From Alphaproteobacteria bacterium (GTDB lineage: Bacteria; Myxococcota_A; UBA796; GCA-2862545), in the NCBI GenBank assembly GCA_020632875.1, contig JACKET010000002.1, positions 558,001 to 622,000 of the forward strand: 64,000 nucleotides of DNA, read 5' to 3'. Positions 1-7,500 of this stretch are shown in pieces (within the stretch, counting starts at the first letter, position 1; the number at the start of each line of letters is the position of its first letter). The position numbers and the translations under genes are program-made. A model generated the notes under the pieces. The model searched no databases, was not told the DNA's origin, and saw only the letters and a list, made by a program, of their open reading frames with translations.

Positions 1-2
1 CC

Positions 3-653
3 CTGCTGGATGCCGGTGAAGCCGAGCAGGCGATGGCAGCGGAGCCCCGAATCACCGGCGAGGGCCCGTACTTCGAGCGAGGCCCCGACGGCCGGTGGCT
101 GGGCATCGCGCCTGGCATCGAGGGCCTCGAGGACTGGCCGCGAACGCCCGATATGCCGGTCACGCTCGTGGACTGGCACCAGGCGTCGGCCTACGCCACG
201 TGGCGTTCGCGGATCAGCGGGCATCCGTGGCGGCTGCCGATGGAGCGCGAGTGGGTGCACGCGGCCCGCGGCGCGGACCAGCGAATGTACCCGATGGGCG
301 ACCACCTCGAGCCGACGTGGTCGCGGATGCGGTTCACGCCCGACAACACGGGCGTGATCCCCGTGGAAACGATGCCCATCGATGTGAGCCCGTACGGGGT
401 ACGCGGGCTCGCGGGCAACACCGACGACTGGGTCGCGGATGCGGCGACGCTCGTGCAGATCGGTCCGCGTGTCTCGGTCCAGCCATCCGAAGGGCCGCGA
501 CGCGTGAGCTGCGGAGGCGCTTGCGCGCACGGCTTCATCAGCTGTCGCGTGACGGGGCGCTCTGCGGTGATGCCCAGCCACCGCCACCCCATCACCGGAT
601 TCCGGATTTCTCGATCCCTCGGTGAGACAACTCGAGCCTCGCGGTCGTCATAG
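3..653 (+). CDS. C-terminal part of a formylglycine-generating-enzyme-like (SUMF1/FGE-sulfatase) protein, 5' truncated
   Basis: The reading frame is already open at the window edge, so the start lies upstream; the ATG at 33 is probably internal. The visible part carries the typical FGE-sulfatase fold signatures: a VDWHQASAYATWR segment, RLPMEREWVHAARG, a YGVRGLAGNTDDWV segment (the family's GNV.EW position) and RVSCGGA...GFRISRSL at the end. In Myxococcota and Planctomycetes this domain is often the C-terminal half of a Ser/Thr protein kinase or a stand-alone lipoprotein; which applies here cannot be seen. Many such proteins lack the oxidase Cys pair of true FGE and are thought to be binding modules. 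The last residues (ETTRASRSS) are not conserved. The fold call is good; the exact function is unknown. Confidence 0.8.
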   Translation: MLDAGEAEQAMAAEPRITGEGPYFERGPDGRWLGIAPGIEGLEDWPRTPDMPVTLVDWHQASAYATWRSRISGHPWRLPMEREWVHAARGADQRMYPMGDHLEPTWSRMRFTPDNTGVIPVETMPIDVSPYGVRGLAGNTDDWVADAATLVQIGPRVSVQPSEGPRRVSCGGACAHGFISCRVTGRSAVMPSHRHPITGFRISRSLGETTRASRSS

Positions 654-677
654 ACTTCACCAACAACGGGGAAACAC

Positions 678-1322
678 ATGCTCACTCTCCTCACGCTGCT
701 CTCCGCGCCCGCGGACGCCGCACCCTCCTGGTACTCCGAGTGCACCACCACCTATGCGGGCTCCGATGTCTGCTTCTGCCTGAAGCAGAACACGACGAGC
801 CTCTACTGGTGGGGCACCGTGTCGACGCGTCTCGGCTGGGGCTGGGGCGGGGCCAACGCCGTGAACGGCACCTGCTACGACTACGGAAACGTCATCGCGG
901 CCGGCGGCGCGTCGGCCACGCTCGAGAAGCAGTTCTACACCAAGGGCGAGACCTGGGCGAACTCGGTCACCAAGAACGTCTACTCCGGCTCCATCGGCGG
1001 CTGGTACAGCTGGGATCTCGCGGACTCGACCCATCCGGATCAGGTCGTGTGGGAGACGACCGGCGGCACCATCAGCGCGCCGGAGCCGCCGGGCCACATC
1101 CTGCCGGGCCTCAACCCGTGGGACTGGGAGCTGCGGGACAAGGAGGGCGAGCTGATGACCGTCGTGCACGGGAATCCGGGCACGGGTGAGCTCGTCGATG
1201 CCATCTTCGGCGACTGGAACGACGACCAGATCATGGACGTGACGCTCGTCTGGCAGAACGACCAGATGTGGGATGCCTACGGCCCGTTCGTGCCGTGGGA
1301 TCCGATCACGCCGCCGCAGTAG
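678..1322 (+). CDS. Small secreted protein of unknown function
   Basis: The 214-residue product starts with MLTLLTLLSAPADAAPSW, a short hydrophobic leader without basic residues and a plausible cleavage after ADA or AAP. The mature part is rich in Trp, Tyr and Gly and contains a Cys-containing N-terminal stretch (ECTTTYAGSDVCFCLK). There is no recognisable catalytic motif. The C-terminal third has DWNDDQIMDVTLVW, which resembles a single FG-GAP/VCBS-like Asp-rich loop but is not enough for a family call. It follows the FGE-like gene by 24 bases on the same strand and may be co-transcribed with it. The start is the first ATG, preceded by a weak purine stretch (ggggaaac). I do not recognise the family. 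Confidence 0.65.
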   Translation: MLTLLTLLSAPADAAPSWYSECTTTYAGSDVCFCLKQNTTSLYWWGTVSTRLGWGWGGANAVNGTCYDYGNVIAAGGASATLEKQFYTKGETWANSVTKNVYSGSIGGWYSWDLADSTHPDQVVWETTGGTISAPEPPGHILPGLNPWDWELRDKEGELMTVVHGNPGTGELVDAIFGDWNDDQIMDVTLVWQNDQMWDAYGPFVPWDPITPPQ

Positions 1323-1328
1323 GCCTGA

Positions 1329-2579
1329 TCAGCGAACCCGGAGCAGCGTGCCCGGGTTCGCGTCGGTCTCCCAGACCGCGTGCCAGCCGGGCGGAGCGTC
1401 CGGCTGGATTCGTTCGTAGAGCCACTGGGCATCGCTCGGGGCGAGGTTCACGCAGCCGTGGCTCGCGCGGTGCCCGAACCCCCAGTGCCAGTAGGCGCCG
1501 TGGAGCGCGTAGCGCGCCTTGAAGTGCAGCACCCACGGCACGGCCTCGACGTAGTAGGCGTCCGCGGCGCCGGGCCGGCTGCGCATGTCGCCCCACGCGG
1601 CCTTGTCCGTGATCCGGAAGGTGCCGCTCGGCGTGGGCGTCGACCACAGGCCCGTCGAGACGAGGGTGGCGTAGATCAGCGTGTCGCCCTCGAGCACGCC
1701 GAGCACCTGCTGTCGCGTGTCGAGATCCAGCCAGAGCTCTGAGTCGCCCGCCTCGGCGGGCCTCTCGGCGGGTCGCCACACGCGCAGCTGCGCGGTGACC
1801 GGCACGTGGACCTCGAGGTCTGCGACCGTCGCGACCCACTCGCCATCGACGGGCTCCGCCTGCGCGGACAGGGGCGTGTGGTAGGGCATCGTCACGGCCG
1901 AGCCGTCCGGGCCCGCGGCGTCGAGCCCGTCGTACTCCACGGCCCAGGCCGGCACGTGGCCCGCGGGCACCGGGTCGTCGCGGAGATCCCGGCCCTGGAA
2001 GCGGGTGATGGGGAAGACGTAGATCTCCGCTTCGGGCACGACCGTGCCGTCGTCGCGGAGGAGGACGACGCCGCGCGGGGTCTCCGTCGCCCCGACGAAC
2101 CGCGCCCGGCGGCCGACGGGCAGCTGGCCCACGGGACCCTCGCCCGCGGCGAAGGCCTCGGCCGAGGCGTAGAGCGGCGCCTTCCACTGTTTCCACACCC
2201 GGCCGTACACGAACGGCAGGATGGGCTCGCCGTCGGGCCGCGAGAACGTGCCGTCGGCCAGGTAGGCGTCGAAGTCCGCGGGGTCGGGTGGCTGGTAGTC
2301 GAGCAGGACGGGCAGATCCGCGACCTCGCGCTCGGTCGGTGCGCTCCAGTCGAGGCACGCCCAGCCGACCGGGTCGACCGCACCCCACTGTTGGCAGCCC
2401 TTCTTCCGGCCCTTCGCGCGGTCGGTGATGCGGAACGGCCAGCCCGCGGCGAGCCGGCCGATGCGTTCGGACTTCTCGTCGGCCTCGACGCGCACCCACA
2501 CGTCGTCGGTCGAGACGAGCACCTCGCCCGCCGCGTCGGCACCGGGCTCTTCGGCGAGTGCGATGGCCAGCCAGAGCAT
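1329..2579 (-). CDS. L,D-transpeptidase (YkuD domain), exported
   Basis: This is a periplasmic peptidoglycan cross-linking enzyme or lipoprotein-anchoring transpeptidase of the YkuD family. The catalytic signature is complete near the C-terminus: HGAYWHWGFGHRASHGCVN, with the nucleophile at about Cys376 of 416, followed by LAPSDAQWLY. Upstream is the usual strand region (ELWLDLDTRQQVL, STPTPSGTFRIT). The first 250 residues include an SH3-like segment (VLVSTDDVWVRVEADE) of the kind that binds cell-wall peptides. The frame stays open to 3080, but I place the start at the ATG at 2579 because it gives MLWLAIALAEEPG, a short leader like that of other genes here, and because a separate plus-strand gene occupies the upstream stretch. 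Substrate specificity cannot be told. Confidence 0.9.
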   Translation of the reverse strand: MLWLAIALAEEPGADAAGEVLVSTDDVWVRVEADEKSERIGRLAAGWPFRITDRAKGRKKGCQQWGAVDPVGWACLDWSAPTEREVADLPVLLDYQPPDPADFDAYLADGTFSRPDGEPILPFVYGRVWKQWKAPLYASAEAFAAGEGPVGQLPVGRRARFVGATETPRGVVLLRDDGTVVPEAEIYVFPITRFQGRDLRDDPVPAGHVPAWAVEYDGLDAAGPDGSAVTMPYHTPLSAQAEPVDGEWVATVADLEVHVPVTAQLRVWRPAERPAEAGDSELWLDLDTRQQVLGVLEGDTLIYATLVSTGLWSTPTPSGTFRITDKAAWGDMRSRPGAADAYYVEAVPWVLHFKARYALHGAYWHWGFGHRASHGCVNLAPSDAQWLYERIQPDAPPGWHAVWETDANPGTLLRVR

Positions 2580-2624
2580 GCCGGGGTCTATCGCGGCGGA
2601 GTACAGGGGGAGGGGAGGGCCGTC

Positions 2625-3014
2625 ATGCGGGTGGAGGTCACCGAGGTCGAAGAGCGCGACGGGGCCGTGCGGGTGGGCTTCACGTGCGATGCGGGCGCGG
2701 CGCACGCCGGCTGGGCCGGGGATCGCCCCGAGGCAGGCGCGGTGCACGTGGTCGAGCTCGGCACCGCACAGGTCGGCGAGCCCGAGAAGACCGTCCGGCG
2801 CGCGGCGGTCGACGCGCCGTCCATCGAAGACCGCGACGGCGCGGTGGTGCTGACGATGCAGCTCGGACGCCGGTTCGACGCGAGCACGGCGCTGTTCACG
2901 ATGGGGTCGGGCCACCTGATGCTCGAGATCACGGGGCCCGCGGCATTCTGGGTCGAAGAGGCCTGGTACGAGGTCACGTTGTCCGACCTCGTGCTGTACG
3001 ACACGCGAATCTGA
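2625..3014 (+). CDS. Hypothetical 129-residue protein
   Basis: The gene starts at an ATG behind a strong purine-rich ribosome binding site (gggggaggggaggg at 2606-2619) and is transcribed divergently from the L,D-transpeptidase, leaving 45 bases between them. The product has no signal peptide or membrane segment. It is acidic, with predicted alternating beta strands (VRVGFTCDAGAAHAG; AVVLTMQLGRRFD; HLMLEITGPAAFWVE). I do not recognise the family. Codon use fits a real gene (mostly G/C in third positions), and a longer in-frame stretch upstream lies antisense to the transpeptidase and is discarded. Confidence 0.6.
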   Translation: MRVEVTEVEERDGAVRVGFTCDAGAAHAGWAGDRPEAGAVHVVELGTAQVGEPEKTVRRAAVDAPSIEDRDGAVVLTMQLGRRFDASTALFTMGSGHLMLEITGPAAFWVEEAWYEVTLSDLVLYDTRI

Positions 3015-3082
3015 GCCGCTGACCCCCGGGCGTCTGCCGGACAGCATCAAGCAGACGATGCACGGCGATCTGGCGAGCAAGA

Positions 3083-3500
3083 GCGAAGCTTCGAGCGTCT
3101 CAGGGCCTCACGCAGATGACGCAGAAGGTCGCAGATGACGCAGAAACGAGGCCGTCGCGGGGGCGAACGTCCTCGTGTCCGCCCCGTGTCCGACGCGGTC
3201 CTGGTGGTGCAATCGCTTTCGACGGCGGGGACGCAGCGACGCTCGACCCGCGACGGGGTGGCCCGGTCGGACGGCACCCGTCCTCGAACCTCCGATGTGG
3301 ACTGGAAGGGCGTCGGCGGGCCCGCTCACCCGAGCAGCCCGAAACGCTCGCCTGCTCTGGTGAATCCCGAATCCGGTCCGCAAGAAGGCCCACTCGGCGC
3401 TCCGGGGAAACGACGACGCTCGACCCGCGACGGCGTGGTTTCTGCGTCATCCGCGTCCTTCTGCGTCATCTGCGTGATGCCGGAACGCTCGAAGCTCGAT
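3083..3500. repeat. Dispersed repeat family A, copy 1 (with inverted partial copy), in a gene-free stretch
   Basis: No gene is visible from 3015 to 3557. The stretch is bounded by imperfect inverted arms of about 73 bases: AAGCTTCGAGCG...CACGCAGATGACGCAG on the left (3085-3160) and its complement on the right (about 3425-3500). Each arm holds two tandem 19-base units of the type TTCTGCGTCATCTGCGTCC (read on the plus strand in the right arm). Inside is a hairpin, TCACCCGAGCAG (3326-3337) against CTGCTCTGGTGA (3352-3363), with one mismatch. The right half (3326-3500) matches 48435-48670 in order and orientation, with an internal difference in length. The long ORFs across it are open in all frames and look fortuitous. 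Confidence 0.75.
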
Positions 3501-3557
3501 CCCTTCGTCTTCAGAGCTCCGTATGAGGCGGATTGCCCGAATGCGGACGGAATCCGG

Positions 3558-4223
3558 TCAGCGAGAGGACTGCCGACGCCCCGCCTCGCGCATCACATCG
3601 CCGATCGTGCCCGGCAGCGTGCGCGTCGCGGCGGCCTTCTGGACCCACTCCGGCAGCGACCCGCCGGGATTGCTGCACAGCGTGTACACCGCGCGCGTCT
3701 TGCCGTCCGCGGGCTCGAACCGCCAGCTGCCGTAGTTCGGATCGGGCTCGACCGAGCCCTTGTGGTCGGCCTCGATGCGCTTCGCGAGCTCGGGGTACGC
3801 CGTACGCCAGTCGAACCGCTCCCACCGGAACGAACGCACGTCGCCCGCGCTCGTGTCGGTGCCGCGCAGCACCCAGAACCGGTCGTTCGCCATCGTCCAG
3901 CCGGGGACGTCGAGGTGCTGGTAGTAGTCGACGCTCTTGCCGTCGCGCCCGAGCACCTCGGCGGCCAGCAGGGTCTCGCTCGAGAAGTCCTTCGCGGCCG
4001 GAACGTCGGTGACCACGTCGTACAGCACGTCTCGGTCGAGCCCGACCACCGTGGTGCCCTGGAGGCACCGCGTGCCGTCGATGGTCTTGAGGCGGATCTC
4101 GATGGGCGACGTGCCGCCGCCCGGCTCGGCGTGCTCGTGGGAGCCCGTCGCGACGAGCTCCCAGCCCGACGGGTCGGCCAGCGCGGACCAATCGGCGGCG
4201 AGGGCGATGGACATCCACAGCAC
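3558..4223 (-). CDS. START-domain (SRPBCC) lipid-binding-like protein, exported
   Basis: The 221-residue protein resembles the START/Bet v1-like superfamily, which binds lipids or other hydrophobic ligands in a helix-grip cavity. Visible hallmarks are the early ETLLAAEVLGRDGKSVDYYQ strand, the TMANDRFWVLRG segment and the C-terminal helix PEWVQKAAATRTLPGTIGDV typical of START proteins. The start is a GTG at 4223 placed 7 bases after a good gaggagg site. It gives MLWMSIALAADWS, a very short export signal with no basic residue; no longer start is available because of the position of the ribosome site. The ligand is unknown. The gene is head-to-head with the selenoprotein-like gene, with 50 bases between. 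Confidence 0.8.
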   Translation of the reverse strand: MLWMSIALAADWSALADPSGWELVATGSHEHAEPGGGTSPIEIRLKTIDGTRCLQGTTVVGLDRDVLYDVVTDVPAAKDFSSETLLAAEVLGRDGKSVDYYQHLDVPGWTMANDRFWVLRGTDTSAGDVRSFRWERFDWRTAYPELAKRIEADHKGSVEPDPNYGSWRFEPADGKTRAVYTLCSNPGGSLPEWVQKAAATRTLPGTIGDVMREAGRRQSSR

Positions 4224-4273
4224 GGCTTGCCTCCTCGGGTGTCGGGGCTCATGGAGAGCATAGCGAGGACGCC

Positions 4274-4558
4274 ATGGAGATCGACCCCCGCGCCCTGCGC
4301 TGGCTGCGCCGGGTGAGCGAGAAACGGCCGGGCCACGTGGTGCGCATCACCCACGACAAGGGCGGTTGAGGCGGGCCCCGGCTGGGGCTGGCCCTGGAAG
4401 GGCCTTCGATGCGCGACGCGGTGCTGTACGACGGTGGCCCCACCATCGTGATGCACAAGCACGACCGGCTGAAGGTGGGGGAGGTGCGGATCCTGTGGAT
4501 CGGCGACGATCAGGGATTCGTGCTGGTGGAGGCCGACAGCCCGTCGTCCTGCCGGTAG
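4274..4558 (+). CDS. HesB/IscA-like selenoprotein candidate (in-frame TGA read as selenocysteine)
   Basis: Read through one TGA (4367-4369), this frame gives a 94-residue A-type iron-sulfur carrier-like protein: MEIDPRALRWLRRV, then RITHDKGG-Sec-GGPRLGLALE, then IVMHKHDRLKVGEVRILWI and GFVLVEADSPSSCR. The TGA falls exactly at the first conserved Cys of the HesB/IscA fold (the GGCSG position). A family of HesB-related selenoproteins with Sec at this place is described (TIGR01911), so the reading is expected rather than exotic. Codons on both sides of the TGA have the same high GC at third positions, arguing against a chance stop. A hairpin with the spacing of a bacterial SECIS follows. The C-terminal CGCG motif of IscA is reduced to one Cys. 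The last 49 bases overlap the end of the convergent kinase gene. Conventional gene finders would miss or truncate it. Confidence 0.8.
4390..4404 (+). promoter_or_regulatory. Candidate bacterial SECIS element
   Basis: A perfect 5-base-pair G/C stem (GGCCC / GGGCC) closes a five-base loop, TGGAA, whose second and third bases are G. The loop begins 26 bases after the last base of the TGA at 4367-4369, inside the 16-37 base range and with the early loop G described for bacterial SECIS elements bound by SelB. A competing hairpin, GCCCC-GGCT-GGGGC at 4375-4388, lies closer to the TGA (10 bases from the TGA to the loop) and fits the rule less well. Confidence 0.6.
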
Positions 4559-7500
4559 AACGCCAGCGACGGATAGCGCGCGATCCGGTCCAGCAGCAGG
4601 TCGCGGGCCTCGAGCAACCCCTCGGCCTCCCGCAGCAGCGCCACGGCCTCGGCGCGCTCGGTCGCCACGCGGGCCAGCAGGACCAACGCGTCGATGCGGA
4701 CGGCGGTGGGGACCGCGGAGCCCGCGTCCAGCACGCTCTGGGCGAGCACACGGGCCTTGGTGCGCTCGCCGCGATCGAGGTGGACCGCCGCGCGCCACGT
4801 GCGCAGCCGTGCTCCGTCGGGGTCGTCGGCCGGTAGCGACGCGAGCGACGGGCGCAGCAGCGCCTCCCGCGTCTCCGGCTCGTGCTCGCCGTTGATCGCG
4901 GCCTCGGCCCAGGCCGTGTGGTACGTCGCGGCGAACCGCGGGCCCAGCAATCGCTCCAGGGCGTCGCACACCTCGCGCCCGTGCGAGCGGAGGAGCCACT
5001 TCAGTCGCTGGTCCTCGCCGTCGCGCACGAGCGCTGCGAGGGCGTCGTCCAGCGCGCGCTCGTCGCCGAGCGCCAGCGCCCGGTACACGGGCTCTGCGGC
5101 ATCCGCGTCGGGCACACGGCCCTCGAACAGCGCGAGGCGCGCCTCGGATGCGGGCGTCTGCACGGTCTCGACGGGCTCGAGGCCCACCGCGCGCACGGCC
5201 AGGACGTCGACCCGGGCGCGGGTCGGCGGGTTGTAGTCGTCGACGCCGTGGGCGCGGAGGACGAGCGTGTACTCGCCGGGCTGGATGGGCTCCTGCGGGT
5301 AGGTGCGGCTGCGGCCGATCGCGTCGAGATCGTCGATGCACCGCAGGCTCCGCTCGGGACCCACGTGGCCCGCCCGCACGCGGAGGTGGCCCGGCTCGGT
5401 GAGCACGGGTGCGCCGATGTCCTCGAGGTGATCGCCGCCGCAGTGCTGGTAGACCTTCGTGGTGCCGCCGCCGCCCTGGCCCCAGAAGCCCACCATGAGC
5501 CGCGAGCGGTCGTCGTCCATGAGCTCGAGCGCCACACCCGAGCCGAGCTCGAGCTGCTCGATGTCGACCTCGAGATCGAGGGCCACCACGTCGCCCGTGA
5601 CCTTCACGCGGCGCGTCGCGAGCACGCCGTGGTCGTTGAACACCTCGAGCCGGATTCCGCCGGCGTGCTGGACGATCGCGGCGCTGCGCTCGAGGGTCCA
5701 GTGCCGGGCCTCGGTGCGCGACAGGAGCTCGACGGGCTCGAACGACGCGTTGCGGTCGAGCCACGCGTAGCGGGCGGTGCCGCTCTCGCCCTGGGCGCGC
5801 TGGGCCCCGCGGAAGTCGAGGTTCATCAGGCGCGTGCGCACGAGGCCCTCGCGGGTCGTCGGGCTGTCGACGAGGTCGAGCGCCGCGCTCCAGTGGGCCT
5901 CTGCGGCGGGCTGGTCGTCGCCGTGCTCGTACAGCCGGGCGGCTTCGAGGTGGCAGGCGAGCGCCGCGCTCGTGTCGTCGGTGAGGTTCGAGAGCACCCC
6001 GAGCGCGGCGGCGGCCTCGTGGACCAGGCCCAGCGACACGAGCTCCCGCGCGCGCTCCCATCCGCGCCGCACGGTCTCGTCGTCGGAGGGCGGCACGTCC
6101 GCCAGACCGGGCCCGAGCTCGCCGTCCGGGCTGAAGGGCGGCAGCGCGTCGCTGCCCGCACCGACGAACCACAGGTGCTTGCCGCGGTCGGCCACGAGCA
6201 GCTCGTCGTCGCCGTCGCCGTCGACATCCGTGGCGCCGAGCCCGTTCATCCCGGACACGATGTGGCTGCGGCGCTCGCCCAGCACGTCGAGGATGATCCA
6301 CATGTGCTCGTACGGCCGCCAGTCGTACATCTCGAGCGTCCACACGAGGTCGACGCGCCCGTCCCCGTCGAAGTCCCCGACGAGCGGGTTCGAGAGCCGC
6401 TTCTCGGGACCGGACGTCGGGTGGTCGTAGAGCGGGGGCTCGAGGAAGCCCTCCGGCACGAGCGATTCCCCGTCGAACGCGAAGAAGTACACGCCGGCGG
6501 GCGGCCCGTACGGGGCCTCGGGCGGGAAGACCCGGAGGTTGCGCTCGAGGTCGCCCTTCCCGACGGCGATGACGGGCGGCCCCGCAGGAGTCGGGAGGAG
6601 CGCGATGTCGTGGAGCGTGCCCGTGCGCTGGCGCGCGACGACGTCGAAGCGCTCGCCCTCGGTCCACCGCAGGACGCGCAGATCGTGGGCCGCCCACGCG
6701 CCGGCCGCGACGACCAGCTCGTCCTGCCCGTCTCCGTCGAGATCCACGGCTTCGACGGCCATGATGTCGCTCTTCATCGCGTTCGTGTCGGGGCTGGGCA
6801 CGTGGATGGTGCCCGCCTCGGTGTCGAGCGTGAACAGCCCGCGCTCGGGGTACGTCGTGCCGAGCACCAGGCGCGACTGGCCGCCGACGCGCGTCTTCTT
6901 GAGGTGCGACACCCGGCCGCGCGGCAGCGACATCACCGGCTCGATCCCGAAGTCGTGCTCGGACGGACGGCTCCGGAACAGGCGCCCGTCGAGGGTGCCG
7001 TTGCCCGTGGCCATCCACAGCACCCCGTCGCGCTCGACGAACTGCCGATGGGTCGTGATCCCGGCCCGCTCGGGACGGACGAATCGCACCAGCGGCGTGC
7101 CGTCGAGCTCGTGCTGCTGGATGTCGTCGCCGACGAACGACACGATCTCGGGGAGCCCGTCTGCGTCGATGTCGACGAGCCCGCCGAGCTTGGCGTCGAT
7201 GCCGAGGTCGGTGGCCTTGCCGAGCTCGCGGACCAGCGCGTCGTCGGGCCCGGCCCACGCGAGCGGGGAGTCGAACCGGCGCAGCGCGATGGCGGTCTGG
7301 CGCAGCTCGGGCACGATCGAGGCCCGGACGTCGGGCCCGAGGCTCTCGCGGAGGTGCCAGAGCGCGCCCCAGTTGGACGTGCGGACGAACTGGCGCGCGA
7401 GCGCGACCTGCACGCGCGCGAGGTCTTCGTCGTTCCCGGAGAGCAGGTAGGCCTCGGTGAGGGCCTCGAGCTCGCCCGAGCGGCCAGACCCCGCCCGGCG

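Noticed and set aside
2580..3080. N-terminal extension of the L,D-transpeptidase to 3080
   Set aside because: The extra residues do not resemble a protein, the ATG at 2579 gives a leader like that of neighbouring genes, and a plus-strand gene with a strong ribosome site occupies the stretch.
4367..4369. The TGA as a simple sequencing error or pseudogene mark
   Set aside because: It sits exactly on the conserved Cys codon of a family known to use Sec there and is followed by a correctly spaced hairpin.
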